A stretch of 64,000 bases of DNA from Syngnathus acus (GCF_901709675.1 NC_051106.1:5466001-5530000), one strand, 5' to 3'. Counted from the first letter of the stretch, positions 28,001 through 42,790 are shown. Numbers and translations: made by a program. Notes: generated by a model not told the origin, from the letters alone.

Positions 28001-31000
28001 ATTGTGTCACCGCCCGCTCACGTCGCGGCTTCGACTTCTGATACGTTCACCTCGTTTTTCTGCACGATTAATCAATAAGTGCCCCGGCAATTTTGCCCAA
28101 TTAGTTTTACACTCGTTCCATCGATTGAATAGGGAGGAAAAACATATTCCATTTTGATGCACATCACAGAGAAGTCAGACACCTCATCAGGTGGTATTGA
28201 TCAAAGTCAGACGACGTGCCGATGGCCTCCATTATTAGTCGTGACGGCCTCCGGCTTAAGCACATCACACGTGTCGCTGTCATCACCCTCATCCCCCGAT
28301 CCAGAAACCCCCCCAACGTACATCACTCTTCCCTTACCGCCCTCATTCTCTTCCCCTCTTGTTTCCCAACATTTCCTTCCGCTCTTTATTCACGCCGTCC
28401 ACTAATCAGATCATGGCGACCCCCTGCTGGTGTTAATGGAGGTGAGAAGGAGCTCCGGGTGTCAGGATGCAGCTCATCTCTCAGGTATTCGCCTACCAGT
28501 AATGAGGACGGGCACTGTCGAAACACGAGGTCCCGCTGTGCCAGACGCATGGGAGGGCATAACAAGCGTCTCGTACTGTACAACAGAAGAAAAATAAGCA
28601 TGAAAAATATCATTTCAACTCGTTAGAGCGTCTGGTATCGTACCAGACGAGATCGACCGTCTGTGTTGTCTTTCTCGTCACACCTCTTTCCGTTTTGATT
28701 GCCGACACGTGCAGTCGGGTAGTTTAAGAACTTTATTCCGAAATGAAAGGCGTGTGTTGAACAAGGCCTCCTGAAAGCTGTCAGAGGCTGTTGCAAAGCG
28801 TCAAATGCAAATAATTGTGCACTGATGCGGAATAAAAATGCAAATACATGCATACGTATGTATGTATTTCACCCCTCCACATCAGATTATGCAAAAATTG
28901 TAATTCTGTCAATTTCCCAGACAACGCATTGGAGGAATATAGTAGCATTGAAGGAATATGTTGTTATGATTAAACTTAGTGGCAGGGTGTAGACTTAATA
29001 AGATGCGGCTTTTCGGTTGGTTTCTTTTCCTGTAAAACTTTGCATTGATTGTTTTTTCTTTTAATGAGGCTGATCTAATTAATCAATCAGTCTTCACTAG
29101 TCTCCACGAATATGCGTTGCAAGCGAGGGATCTCTGATGGGCGGAGCTATCAAATAAACAAGATTGAGGACCGACGTGGTTACTCATAAATATTTTTGTT
29201 GTTACACATCGATTAAGATTAGATCTGATTTTATTGCCAAATATTGCCAAAATCCGGTTAATTCCAGAGAGTTCACTTATTTTTCTTGTATCTTTATCGA
29301 GTTTCCACATATTTATTTTTTGCAACAGATGGAACATGTATTCAGATGTACACACAATATACCCAAATACAACACAATATATCTGTTCCACACTTGCAAG
29401 CAAATGTCGCTCTGGCTGAACAAATCTCTTTAGTATGTGCAAAAGCATAGCCCGGAGCAGCACTGGTCAATAGAAACAGACAGATCAATATGTGAATGGT
29501 GCTGTCATTATTCACCTAATGCGTGCTGATTTTACATGCATGAGGCAAATTCAAGGAAGAAAGTGAATGCCAAATCTTGTACTCCTTGCTTTTATTGTAC
29601 AAGCATAAAAAAATAATGGAGAGACAACAAACCATTTAAAATAATAAGACTTTAGATGTCTTTAATTGTTACAAAAGCCAGTTTCCACTTCCACTCCTGT
29701 TTCACCCTCTTACCAAACTTTCTCCCTTTTGCTCACATTCCGGCCGAGCGTTGTAAAATCAAGCTCGTACCGGTTTCCGAGCTTGTTGATGTGTGAAAAC
29801 ATTCACCAACAACAAAAAAAAAAGCTTCTTGAGACCTCTTTAGTTTGCATTGCTTCTACCTTTTGATGGGAACCCCATAAATTATGCATGGGCTGTGCAT
29901 CAGGGCTGAATTTAAGCCCCAGTGTTATACACCAGCGCCTCAAGATATCTGAACACACAATCGATAATTCTCCATCAGCCGGCGAGGCTTCCGAGAGGCC
30001 CACACAGTCTTCTTTGAAGCCGTCTGACAAGTTAAACCCAGTCCAGTTTCTTTTCTACTAATGGCCACCCCCCGGAGGACAATATGACATGTGCTTTTGT
30101 AAAGTTTTATTTCTATGTGGCCCACTTCGAGGATATATACGGTATGACAGAATTCGATTTGGCAGAGGAGAAATAACGGGTTTCATTCTTTCATTTCCCT
30201 TTAAATGTTGATCTCCGGCTTGGTTCTGAATATGGAGATCGGGTTGGAGTTCCCGAGCTTTGTGCTAATGAAACAAACATCTTATTTTCAATTCCTCCTG
30301 CGAGCCATCGATCAATTAGCAACACTGCTATGTATGCATCCCTCTGTGTCTCATTTAGACTCGGCTTGATTGATATACTGATTCTACCGACAACAAAACA
30401 ACGTTCCCCAGGGGTATGGGCAAAAGGGTATCCTTCAAACATTTCTTCTCATTTTCAACACTCTCGCTTTTAATCTATCTTTCTGTCTAAGTAGGTTTTC
30501 ATCTCGGCTTGGGGAAAGTTACTCGTGTAATGGAACCTCGAAGGGAAGCGTAATCAGTTACGGTGAGCTGATCAACCTCAGATTTTTTTTTGTATTCAGA
30601 TTTATAAACAATTCCTTCTAACAAGTCATGCAAATAAAAATAGAGAGTGAAAAAGCTCCATCGTTACAAAAAGCAAAAATAGTATTCACAACACCCATAT
30701 ATGTTGAAATTAATGAAGGGAAACTAATTAAACATTCAACTTGCAATTGTAAATTTACATAATTTAGTGAGTCTTATAACACAGATGTGTGTCTCCTTTG
30801 TTTTCCTCATGTCCTCTGCACTTTCAAACCAAGGGCGAGCCAATAAGCTCACGGTTGTGATGCAAGACTATGCAAGCCTGACAGAGGTCTTGTGTGTGAC
30901 ACCTTTGTCACACAACAAAAGCAGAAGGAACATTTTGCTGAAAAAGAAACCGATGTTGCTGCAATATGTAACATTTTGACTTTGCCGGAAGGATAGTATT

Positions 31001-34000
31001 GGACTGATTGGACTCTACCATTTTGGATTAGAAACCAGGTAAGAGGACAGTTTGCATGACATGGTGTCCTGCCAAGCTGAAGTGTCCTTTCCTCCTTTCC
31101 CATTACAGCTAGCACTTTCAAATACTACTGACCCTACGGGAACCTACTGACAAACACACCACAATTGCGGTCAAAAAGAAATAGGTTGCCAGTCTACGTT
31201 TACCCCCCTAACAACCATCACCAGAGAAGCTATGGAGTGAAACAGTCAAGTAACTGTCAGACGAGACAGTGGAGCGAGGAGAGACACATAGGGGGGTGCA
31301 AGGGCTTTATATAAACAGACTCCCTGTAACAAGTTTGTTTTTTTCAAGGTGTCAGCTTCCACTGGCCAACGGTTATCTGTGAGGTCTATCCTGTTTGGTT
31401 TGGCATGCGTACGGGCTTCAGCAATAAACTTGACTGAATGCAATGAGCCATTAATTAGGCTGCCAAATGGAGCTTGTAATTTGGCAGCGGCAAAACCAAC
31501 AGAATTTTGAATTGCAGATACACGCCATCACTGAGAGTGAAAGGAACGGCAACTGCCCTAACTGAAGTTGGTGTGTGGATTTGTTTGTGTGTTGAAAGAC
31601 TTGAGGGGCTATCTATCTTACTGTGTCAATATGTGTGTGTATCATGCATACCAATACATAAGCAATGTGTGTTTTATGAATGGGAGCCGCACACACCTCC
31701 GTCTCAATTGGAAATGCGCAAACAAGTTGCCAAATAGCTGGAGATGAGTCAAATTATAATAATTCTTCTCATGACAGATATTCAAAGTAATTTTGCTTAT
31801 CCGAAGGATAAAGTGTGGAGAAAAAAAATGTTTTTAATGAATTAAATTTTAGTTTTAATCAGCATAATAATATAACTCAACAGATTTTTTTCCAAATTGT
31901 TACCCAGTCTAATCAATGTGTTTTCAAATGTAAGCATATGGGCAATAATACAAATTTCCAAATAATTATTCAAAAAATGCAGTTTCCTCTGACTAGTAAT
32001 TGCCTACAGGAAATTGCACACACAAGACCAAACCAGACTGACTAAAACCTCCTTAAGGCAGCAGTAATAAAATAGATGTACTGTAGTCAGTACAGGTGTG
32101 AACTTTAGCCATTGGTCACACTTTAAATGCAACTGAGTGGTCATTAAGGAGCACAGTGGAAGAAGAGGCACACACATACTGTAAGTGGTTAGTGGGTGTG
32201 CCATGGGGGACCAGCAACGGTCCAACAAGGATCAATTACCGGCTGCTTGCTGAAGAGGTCATGCTGCATTGAATGTCCAGGGAAGGAGGTCGATCAATGC
32301 AGACTGCACGGGGGTCTGACATACCGAACTCACATGTTAGAACCATGTTGGAACAGGACCTGCCACCCAAGTTACTCCACTTGCTGTCTAACAAGTGGTG
32401 CAGATAGAACCACAGCTCAACCTAGTAAAAAAAATTTTTTTTAAAAGTGCATATATGACGCAAATGTTGCACTCTGCTGACCCATCTATACTTTATCGAG
32501 AGGGCGTCCCCCTTTAGTTTCTTTACTGTTATCAATGTAATTGCTAGTTTTGCTTTGAGCCAAATTCTCTTGCCAAGATGAACGTGCCAAGTGTGCGCCA
32601 GCCAACAAAGTCAAATGGGACTGCAGAATGGTCGATAATAGAGTAATCAAGTAAGTTAAAGTCAAGGAGGTCAACAAAGTGCACATCCATTCTTCAAGAG
32701 TCGATCAGTTCAGCATTTTGGCTCATGGTGGAAAAAGTCACTACTTGATTCAGGCAATTTTACCAACAAATTGACAATCCCCTGACAATTGTGCCCTCCT
32801 ACTACAGTGATCCTCTGGCCTTCAAAAATGTTTGCATCTGACCTAATATTAGCATAAAGTTTGGTATGAGCATTCAGAGTCATCAGGTGATGCAATAAGA
32901 TCGGATTGGTGATTCCCCTGATTGTTATTCTTGCACTGCAGTCATACCGACATTGCTCACGGGCATAGTGCATATTCTTTGCTCTGGGAGGACAGCGACC
33001 ATTAACGGAGCTCGGTTGGAAACATTAGCTACCACAGCATCTTTCCGTTAGTTACGCTGTATCTCTTTCAGTAGACTCCAGTAATGCCTGTCATGTTGCA
33101 GCACTGTATTCACACATCCGTGTATACTGTAAAAAAAAATAATTTAAAAATCACTTGAAAATTCTGCAAAATAGCATAAGCCTAAAAGATGAATGGTGAT
33201 GGGACATGGGTTAATGCACAGATGCAAGATTTTACACGATATGTCTTATGTTGCATTTGATTTATGTTAAAAAAGACATATAGTACGGCCACTTTACAAT
33301 CAAGAACAGATTTGACTGGATTGACCCTGCACCATCTTCAAAGTACTAGAAAGCATTTTGATTAGATCTCCCTTGGTAGTGGTGATTATTTTCTTTATAT
33401 ATATATAGCGTAGAAGGCCACAAAAGATAGTCTCCTCTGTTTTGTTTTGCCTCCAACCACTAAGGGGCAGTGTGTTCATTTACTTACCTGAGCCACATGT
33501 GGGTGGAGCCCAGAAAGCTATAAAATCAGGGTTTCCTTGAGTGCATAGGTGTGACCGTTGATGCAAAAAAAAAAATTCCGAGCACTTTTGGACATGAGCA
33601 TATTAGTACCTGGGCATTTTGTAGTTTATTTAGCATATGGCTTGAAGTTAAAATAAGTTATTGCAAGTGTACCAGACAAAGTGGCGGTGGTGGACAAGTT
33701 TCTACACCCTCCATTGTGATTTAATTTTTTCTATATAGTATATTTTTTTTTAAATATGGCCTTACTTTCCTAATCAGACAGCGTGAGTTTTATCGCCTTC
33801 ACATTAATGTCTAGATTTTGGCACTCTGAAGCAGTTCTGCTTCAGTGATCACATCTGCACTGGCTCCCCCTTGCAGCCACAAGGCCATCATCTTAGCAAC
33901 ACACACTTACCCATATGCAGGGTGTTCTCCCATCGGTGATTAAAAGCAAAGCATGGGACAATTATGATGCAATTCGGTGAGAGAATGGCTCTCCTGAGAT

Positions 34001-36420
34001 GTATGATGGCCCATCATATACTTTCTGCAGAGAGGCGGTGAAGGAAAAACAAGCCGTGACAAAATAACATGAAGACCTGTGAGAGTGTAGAAATTGCACT
34101 ATTGGCTACAATCATTCCTTAAAAAAAAAAAAGAGTGCAGGTGCATGGTGTCATGTAGAAATTGAGGAAATAATTCCCAGAGACTAACACACGTGAAAAC
34201 AAAAAATCATTTATTATTTTATAGCTCACATGTAGGGTATGCAAATTAAATCAGCTTTAAAAAATACATTTCAGTACATATTAAGCCATCTTTCATTAAA
34301 ATGTTGAGCAGCGTGATGCCATCTTATATCGATCGCATAATACAGACCCGGTTAAAAGCATTCCGGCTCATAAATATCAATGTTTTTTTCAGTCTGCCTT
34401 CTTGTTTCACACGCTGTAGACAATCCGCGTATTAAAACTGCCCTTCACGTCATCGGGACAGCACATGTAATAAAAGAGCCAAATAAAGCATTCCTGGTGG
34501 AAATCACAGGCATGAAGAGCGAGAGGCAGACACAAAGTTTGAACACGTCAGCGGATTTTATTTTACTTTTTTTTCTCAGCCCTGTCTCAAAGGGGAGGTT
34601 TATGTAAGTGGTTTATTGTGTGCCTGCATCATTGGGAGACAGGAGGAGGTGGAGGGCATTTATGAGATTAGCACCAAGTAAACTTCTTAGACTGATTTCC
34701 CCCTACAGAGGACATCATCAGAGCTTCGGGTTCACGATCAGTTCAGGTATCATTCACAGCATGGTGCGGGGATATTGCGTTGGAGCTTTGACATGTTTTC
34801 AGGGAAAATAAAGCAAGACAGAGACAAAATATCTCCATTACCTTAAGTGCAGTACGTCTGAGACATAGCAGGTGACCCGAGGTGTCACGTGGATGATGGT
34901 TATCCATGTTGTTTGCACTTTTTCAGTGTCTTAGAGGACAAGTGTGAGGTTACAGGGATTTTCAAGTGCAATAACTGGAAAGCATTTATGACAAAGCCAC
35001 TCATGTAGATAACAAATGAGTTTGTTTTCTGCAGAATGACCAGAGGAACGTCAATGAATTTTTGTTTGTTTTCTCTTTTGTAGCCTTAAAGCAAGTTGGG
35101 ATTTAGTTTTAGTTTGAACTCATCTTTTGAGGTAAAGCTTGGAAAATGTCACAAGTGCACGGAAAGCTCGCCTCACCATTTCTGTGAATTATCGGACAAA
35201 TGGCCTGTGACTGACCCGCCCTGTGTCAAGTGGGATCGGGTCCTATTTTAAATCTTTTGAAGACAAATTGTCTGGAAAATGAATTGATGTTTGTTGTGTG
35301 GTGAACATTGATGTTTTTATCCGACTTAGCTTTTGGAAGTGTGGCTGGGGTTGTGAATGAGTCCATTTTATATCCTATAGCGCAGAGAAGTATATGATAG
35401 ATGTCATTTTTAAGAAGTAAACCCCATTTAAAAATCAAAGCATTGTTGAAGGTAGCTTGAGATTTCTTCCATCATGATTGGAAACGCACAAGATGTCTGA
35501 ATAATCTTGTTAGAAATCACAAACTAGAAAATATTTGTTATTGTGGATGCTTCAATCAGAATTTGGTTGATATTCTTTCTATGGTCCACTTAATGCTCGG
35601 GAGTGATAAAAAAAAATCCCCTCCAAAAATGGGGTTGTTGTAGTAAGTGACTTTTTATCGTGTATTTTCAAACAACTGCATTATTTCTAAACAATAATGG
35701 AACTTTTGTCCAAACAGCGTTTTCCATTTGTTGAGGCAATAAACCGCACTGATACTGTGTGGTGTTTTTTTTTTTTTTGGCTTCCTGCAAAACAACAAGC
35801 TACTCTGCAGGAACGGTCACAGACGACAAAATCCATTCTCTGAATCGTTTTGGGGCGAAAGTGGAGAAGCGTATCGCTGTAATAAACATCTGACCTGGTG
35901 ATAAAGTATCAGGCGGGAAGTGGCACTACATCACTCAGTGAGAGACAAACCCAATATAGCACATGAGAAGAGGTAGCGAAGGCAGACAATACACCCGGAG
36001 AAGGAGACTCGGCCTCGAGCCGGGCTGTCGCCGCTTTGCTATGAACGGCAACAGCTGGCCACTTTGATTAATTTGTCCGACGGTGATTTATCGGTTTGTA
36101 AGTCACCCATGTGAACCCCGGAATGACTTTACACGCTGTGCATACAAAGGTAACATGCGGTCCCACTTGGGCTCACTTGATATATATTACAAGTTCTTTT
36201 CCCCTTCTGTCTTCTTAGCTGCATTACTCAGATGTGACAGGGGAATCTTTAATATGAACTTCTAGCATGATTATCTTCATCGAACCAGGTATTGGTGATA
36301 CATTCCAATGAGGTATCTTGATTGATTCTGCGTCACATAAACCCACAAGGTTCGGTTCATCCTTATTGCTTCTTCTCGCGTACTGATGGGACCATATACC
36401 CAAGAACCATTTTTTTAGAT
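25026..36420. other. Gene-free stretch
   Basis: No supported gene. Apart from the retroelement remnant at 26173, unique enhancer-like sequence appears near 29870-30060, 31440-31500 (CCATTAATTAGGCTGCCAAA) and 34560-34800. A 22-base hairpin TGTGTGACA-CCTT-TGTCACACA lies at 30893-30914. AT-rich filler makes up most of 31740-32000 and 33100-33350. Confidence 0.55.
26173..26260 (+). mobile_element. Old fragment of a widespread teleost retroelement tail
   Basis: GGTGGAGGACACCCTGGACT, then CCAGTCCACTGTAGATCACA and ACACTCACATTAAAACCTAT followed by AATTTAG, resembles the common fish repeat 'accctggactggtcgccagtcaatcgcagg... cacacctatggacaatttag'. The resemblance is from memory. It is diverged and truncated, with no target duplication visible. 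Confidence 0.5.
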
Positions 36421-36666
36421 TACCGTATTTTCCGCACTATAAGGCGCACCTAAAAACCTCCAATTTTCTCAAAAGCCGACAGTGCGCCTTATAATCAGGT
36501 GTGCCTTGTATATGGACCAATATTGAGCCACTACAGCAGGCGTGTCCAAAGTCCGGCCCGCGGGCCAAATGTATATATCTTATATATGGACAAAGTTTTA
36601 AAATGGGCCATTCATTGAAGGTGCGCCTTATAATCCGGTGCGCCAAATAGTGCGGAAAATACGGTA
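36421..36666 (+). mobile_element. Palindromic MITE-like element, copy 3 (type B, 246 bases)
   Basis: Termini TACCGTATTTTCCGCACTAT / ATAGTGCGGAAAATACGGTA are identical to those of the 24633 copy. The left domain carries TCTCAAAAGCCGACAGTGCG and the right domain AAAATGGGCCATTCATTGAA. The core (about 36530-36580) is different from other copies and looks like the end of a hAT-type element. No coding capacity. Confidence 0.9.
36533..36572. mobile_element. hAT-like fragment nested in the MITE at 36421
   Basis: CAGCAGGCGTGTCCAAAGTC followed by CGGCCCGCGGGCCAAAT resembles the terminal motif of vertebrate hAT elements (CAG-GTGTC-AA...CCGCGGGCCA). The match is from memory of the general pattern, and only one end is present. 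Confidence 0.4.
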
Positions 36667-37639
36667 ACCTTTGATTGTCTGACCCATTTTGAAAAGGATA
36701 ATTTGGAATTTTTAATGCAGGTTTGAAATATACCAATTGTGACACGAGGCCTGGAACTTCTCTGACGCAGTCCTCATAGGTCTTGTCTGTTCAACCAGGG
36801 TTTCCCCCGGGCCCCAATTCCATTTTTCTTCTGGAATGATGTTGGAATTCGTGTTTAGAAATTCAAGCCGTGTCTTCAACCCAAATAAAAAGATGCAGAC
36901 ATTTCCTATTGTGTGCCTCCATTGAAACATCCGCTAGCATACAAGATAACATCTAATTCCATCTGTTGAATTCAGACTATACATGGATGATGGAATTTTT
37001 TTTTTTTAATGCACCATGCACGTATATGTCCCGCTTGCCAGAGATGGTGCAAAAGATGACGCCAAGAGCATCCATAAAGCATAAAACCTAATCCCATTAT
37101 GGATAAAGCATCTTTGAAACGTGAAACATTAAATCTCAAAGGCCTTATTGAGGACGACACTTTTACCACTGCAGCACTGTCCGTACAAAAAAAATAAAAC
37201 TCACTCAAACATTCTAACGGTGCCATTTCATCCTGTCGTCTCGCCCGTACTTTTTCTTCTTTTCCCTCCATTTACTCTGGCAGACACACGCGCACCATTC
37301 AGCGCACACACCAACTAAACGCTGACACCAGCAGTTTCTCGCCTCAGTGTCTCAGCTCTCAGCTCTCTGGAATCTGTTTCATCTCCACTGCTGCCAATAG
37401 CAGGACAAATTAATGAGAGGACGTTTCTAATGTAATTTAGCCAGCACGTGATTATAAAATAACACATCACCCCTACAGCCTGTATAAGCAATGAGAGCAA
37501 CATACAGAAAACAAAGTGAAAACTCTTTTAATCTTCATCACCTTAATCAGCTCTGCCTAAAGCACATTGATTCTCTCTTCTCTACATAAATATGTACTGA
37601 ATCTAATCTGTGTGTTTCTGTCTCTACCTGTGTTTGTAT

Positions 37640-38060
37640 AATCGTGTTTGCATGTGTGTCAGCAGCTTTTCTTTCACGGGAGGGGTTAGGATTTATCTTT
37701 CCTTGCCGGGGAAGTCCCATACTAATTAAGTTTGGGCCTATTAGAGTGCGTGCCTCAGCCCCGCAAGCATTAGGAGGTGTCACTCCGCCATTCATCCTGG
37801 GACCTCGCAGAAGCCGGCGGCAATCGAGATAGCGTGCCGCCATTAAGATCCAGACTGCTGATGTCCTCACAGGATGGATGTGTTTATGAATCAATACATG
37901 CATTTGGCTCGATTTTTTTTTTTAACTTTCTGACTCATCAACGGGAAAGAAGTTCCTTTAAGCTTGACAGTGGTGCTCCGCCAAGGCCGTCGATGCACGG
38001 CCATTAACTCCACATAAGGAGTAAATCATTGATGAAATGTGGATTGCGTGTAATTTATCG
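37640..38060. promoter_or_regulatory. Candidate conserved enhancer
   Basis: GC-balanced unique block with CCCATACTAATTAAGTTTGG, GCCATTAAGATCC and TCATTGATGAAATG. It lacks splice or domain features despite small overlapping frames. Confidence 0.35.
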
Positions 38061-38379
38061 ATCCACACTTGAATAATATTAATGGAGAATGTAGATCACT
38101 CGTTTTTGTTGTGCCTCAACTTGCAATAGATATTCCTGCACACATGTTGGTTTACTAATGAGAAAGAATTTAATTTAGGTTGTGCATGGGTTACTAAATA
38201 GACACCAACAACGACTAGTCCTGAGTTTTAAGTGTTGTTATTGTTGTTTACTTTTAAACCAGTGTATTAAATATAAAAGTGAGATCATTGTTTTTATCAT
38301 TCTGTATATAACATCAAAGAAATTTGGACGGCAGACATTTTTGTAATTGGCAGCCTAAATCATTTTTACAGTGTTCAGA

Positions 38380-38720
38380 TGCAAATCTGCTTTCGCTGGG
38401 GCCCCATAAATAATTGAGTATGAACAATCATTTTGAATAATTCATTTCTAAATATTCTTCACTATGTTTTTTTTATTACCGGGGGGCAAGCTGAGTTCGG
38501 TGACAGCGGCAACGTGTGGCGGTAATTACGCCATGTGTCTGCGTCCCTTCTTAATTGCTGTGCCTCGGTGCCAGCGGGCGTCCTTGAGAAAAAGGAGCCG
38601 AAGGAAAAAGCGGGAGGGAAAAAAAAAAAACTCTTTTGGGTTCCTATCTCTGAGATTACTATACTGACTCCTGATGCCTGTGTTTGTTGCTGATGAGTTG
38701 ATGCTAATGGAATTAATGAC
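38380..38720. promoter_or_regulatory. Candidate conserved enhancer
   Basis: CCCCATAAATAATTGAGTAT, AACAATCATTTTGAATAATT (Sox-like AACAAT) and AGTTGATGCTAATGGAATTA (38697-38716, just before AATGACTCC) sit in unique sequence around a GC-rich middle. Confidence 0.3.
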
Positions 38721-41586
38721 TCCTGTTGTGTTTTTTTCCCAATGCGGTTTATCTGTTGGGAGGGGTAAGAGGAGGATGGAGAAAGTCGAGGAGACTTCGA
38801 AGGCGGTGGGAAATTAAAACTAGAGCTTTAGGAAAGAGATAAGTCGACGTGTGCACTTAGGCCTCCAGACCTTTAGGACCTACAAGGAATATGACGCCCC
38901 TGATTAAAATCATGACTATCATTAAAGAAGCGCCTAACTTGTTTTGTTTTGTTTTAATTGAGGGGTTTTCAACATTCACTCTGTGACTTGACTGCTAAAC
39001 ACTTAAGTGGAAGAAGCTGAAGGCGGACATACTTTCTCTCTGTGACTTTTTAGGCCGCTGAAGTTAATGATGGATTTCTTGTCGTTTAAGACACTGAAGT
39101 TAGTGATAAATATACCAATTAATTGTCTGTGAACAGAACAGTTCTCCAATCATGGTGGCATTGTTCCGTTTACTAAACATATAAGGCAAGGGAGACTGAG
39201 AAAATAATTTTGAATTAAATTTGAGAATATCAAATAAAATGGGGCTGCACAACTTTTTTGAAGTTCTAAGGTAATTATGATCTGTAAACTTTGTGCTTTA
39301 GAAGTTTGTTTAAATATTTTGGACACCATTTTGTTTTCCTGTTTAGCCAGGGACGTCACCCATTTTTCCCTGTCTTGTTAATGACCTCTACCACAAGTGT
39401 TGCAGTGCCATCAGACACCCAAAGCCACTCTCTCATTGTTTTGCAGTGTAGCCAGAAAGTTAAGCGAAGGCCTCGCTATTGATTTACGCGTCGTAGTGAT
39501 GGCTGAGAGATTGCCTGCGCCGCCAAGTGATCCGAGGAGCGAGTGCAGGATTAAGGAAGGCATGGATTGTTATCGATTTCTATCAGATACAATCATTTCA
39601 TTTGGACTCAAATCTCTTTCCCGGTGCATTGTGAAGCAATCCATAGCAGGGATCTTTTAATACCTCCTGCCCCCTTTTCCCCCCACTCCACTAACCGGGT
39701 TAACACCTTGTGTTGTTTCACCATTACAACCCAATTTATCAATTAGGGCCAAGCAGAAGACTAAGACCTCCAAACCCCTTGGCCTCATGAGACATTGAAG
39801 ATGAAATGAGGTCTCACACACTGGACATGCCACTAAGTCCGCTGGGTAATTTGACACGGCTCCATAGTGACAGATTTTTGTGAAATGCACGGTCGTTTAC
39901 CTGATTGATTGGTTTTAGGTACAGAATGCTCCATTTTGCCTCTGAAAATAAGGCCAATTTATTTAACAGTGTCTCATGGGTGGCTCTTTTTAATCTGCTG
40001 ATGAGATGAATCTCTGCCACTGGATTTATGTCCAAAGCTCAAAGCAAAACACTGGCGCATGCACGGTACAGCCGGCGACAGATGTGAAATGAAAATGATG
40101 TGTGATGTACTGTGTCATAAAAAAAATTGCATACTTACTGGACAGTAAACATAGCTTTTGATTTATTTTAAATTTTTAATGACGGTATAAAAAAAATGTC
40201 ATGTATCTGTTAGGAAAAAAACATTTTATAATTTGCCTTATTACATTTTACAAGCAGTGTTAAAAGAATAACAAAAAATAGCCACATAATTATAAGCAGT
40301 GTGGTGAGAAAATAAATCAATATTACAATGAATACATTTGTCCACATTATTTCATAATAAAGTTACATTTCATATCCTATTTGTGTGCTAAACCTCACTG
40401 AAGCAGGCAAAACCAGAATCCTGGAACATACTTTCAAGGTTTCTTGTGTTTAGTCTTATGAACTCGATTTGTGCTAATGTATTTCCTATCATGTTCTGTT
40501 TACTTTTTCATCTTTGAGGTTTTTAAATCGCTCACATAGAAATCACGCTGGTACAAACATGCTTTATGGAAGGTTTGTCTCCTACTGTGTTCTTCAATTA
40601 GTCCAGTTTTTGCAGCGAGGCCTGGATTCACCTTCAAAAGCGGGGGCGCAAACAGCCTGCTTTCTATTGATTCGCCCCTGCTTTTTCCTCTCGGCCATTG
40701 ATTAAATCTCTGTCATTATTTGCCTTACAGGCCGGGGGGGGCTTTATTGCACTGCTTGGCTGTTACGTGTCTCTTTCCTAGAGACTGAGAAATAAGGCCA
40801 CCCGAGGTAGAGAGGTGATGAAAAACCCGGAAGATACCCACACAGTCTTGACACTTCTAGCTATTTTTTTTATTTTTTAACTCCAGAAACAGATTTGTCC
40901 CCTTAATAAAGGTGTCAGCGAGGAAACAAGAGTGGTCCGGGGGGGTCATTGAGGTTTCAGGAAACGCCCTCTTATCCTGAACCGGCATACCTCCTCAGCC
41001 ACTTGGGATGACAGTGCCCCGGTCCAGTTTGACCCCCACACATTGATTTATCGTAATCAACTGTGGAGCAGGAGAATACGGAGGATGCCTGTGAAGTGAG
41101 GAAAGGCACCTTGGGACCATCCAGACAATCACGAGACCCTTCATCAATTTACACATGACAGGAAGCAAAGACAGAGATCTGCTGCTGGTAAAGGTGAGAG
41201 AGGGGGAGGTTTGAGGGGTGAGCAAGGTGGGGATGGTGAGATGAATGTGTATATTTGAAGCGTGGGTGTGTGTGAGGGGGTGGGCAGCGATGGCAGGCTA
41301 TAGGATGGGAGGGTCCCTAAGGTCGAGACAGTTAATTAGCTTTGCGAGAAAACAATCACTCTAACAAGCCAAACAAACTTATTAGACTACTTCCATTATC
41401 CTTGCTATCCTCCGAAGGCCACCGCCAAACTGGCAGGTTGAGAGACGGCGTTTGGTCTTTCCGCACTTGCACGTTAACGCTCCTTGCATGATAATTTTTG
41501 GTGTAGAATGAAAGAAATTGTTGTATTAAAACTCACCCCGTTTTAGAAAATAGCTGCTGCTTGGTTGAAGTTCATCGAGATATGTA

Positions 41587-41645
41587 TACCGTAATTTCCA
41601 GACTATGACGCAACGGAATATAAACCGCACCAGCTAAAATTAGCA
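41587..41645 (-). mobile_element. Decayed half-copy of the type A MITE (copy 4)
   Basis: TACCGTAATTTCCAGACTAT and the following CCGCACCAGCTAAAATTAGC match the reverse complement of the element at 18454 for about 55-60 bases with several changes. No opposite terminus was found nearby, so this is a truncated, older copy. Confidence 0.65.
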
Positions 41646-42419
41646 AAAAAATAAAAAGTATTTTATTTTTTCTGACCATATATAGTTAGCAGCCTTATTT
41701 TTAGCTCATTGAGAATGATGGTGATTAATCAGACAGTATTATCGGATTTTTTTTTTATGGGACAGGTAGGAACATTATTTCATGAAAACTATTTTGTGGT
41801 TGTTGCGCAGTCTTGCCTATTAACAATGGAACAAATAAACGTCAGTCAAATTTATACCTCTCGCAAAACATTTAGCTGATTTACTTGGTTGTTGACCTCA
41901 GCAGTTTCGACTATTGGAGGAGGATACGGGCATACTGTAAAAAGTCAACCTGGAGAGATCAGATTTTTACCAGACATTGACAAGATAATAAAAGCAAAAG
42001 ATGCACACTTGATCAATTCTCCTCACACTTTCCACACTTGCCAGTTGTTTGGCCTGGAAATGACTCCATTAATGAGAGAAAGAAAGTGAAAACGATACCA
42101 CAACCCCTTCTCACTTCCTTCGGGCATGACTGCACCGCTAGGTTTATGTCGCCAGTGTGTAGCGTACACACTGATGAAAAAAATGAGCTCGCTGCATAAA
42201 GCAGCATCTGCCCACGCAATCTGCACCCCTGCGAGCGGCCACTCTCATGCGGTGACTCCTACTAGTGCTCACGCAGATTCAACAAAGCTTGACATAAATT
42301 ACCAAAGCAGGGAAGTGATCATCACAAATTAAATTGCAGCGGATATACTGGAAAGGTAAAACAGCAACTTTAACAATATTTTGTCTGTTTTTCCCGAGTT
42401 GCATTCATGCAAACAATGA

Positions 42420-42790
42420 GAGATGGGTTCATTTGAGTTTATTCCCCGCCATGTTAAAGCGCATGTAGTGTGGTGGCGCTGGCATATGGCCGCATGGGAG
42501 GATGTGTCGGGCTGAACATAAAGGGGCCACAGTGGAGAGCCAGAGCAGATGTAGTCCTCCGGGGGTGAGGTTGGCACCAGGCTGCTTTCCTTGGCCAATG
42601 TCCACGCTCTCCCACTGGTACCCGACCGCAGGAGATGCCTTTAATATGGCTTTAAGTCTCATTGAGCAGCGGGGAACCCAGGGATCCAATTTAATACAGG
42701 CCAGCTGCCCAAATCGCCTTCTCACAATTTGCCATATGTAGGTCTTAGTGATAATGAGTGGGAGCGAGTTGTAACACCGTGCTTGCATGT
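42420..42790. promoter_or_regulatory. Candidate conserved enhancer
   Basis: High-complexity unique block (CTTTAATATGGCTTTAAGTC, CCAATTTAATACAGG). It lies under a 160-codon minus frame (42911-42429) that has no protein-like character. Confidence 0.3.
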
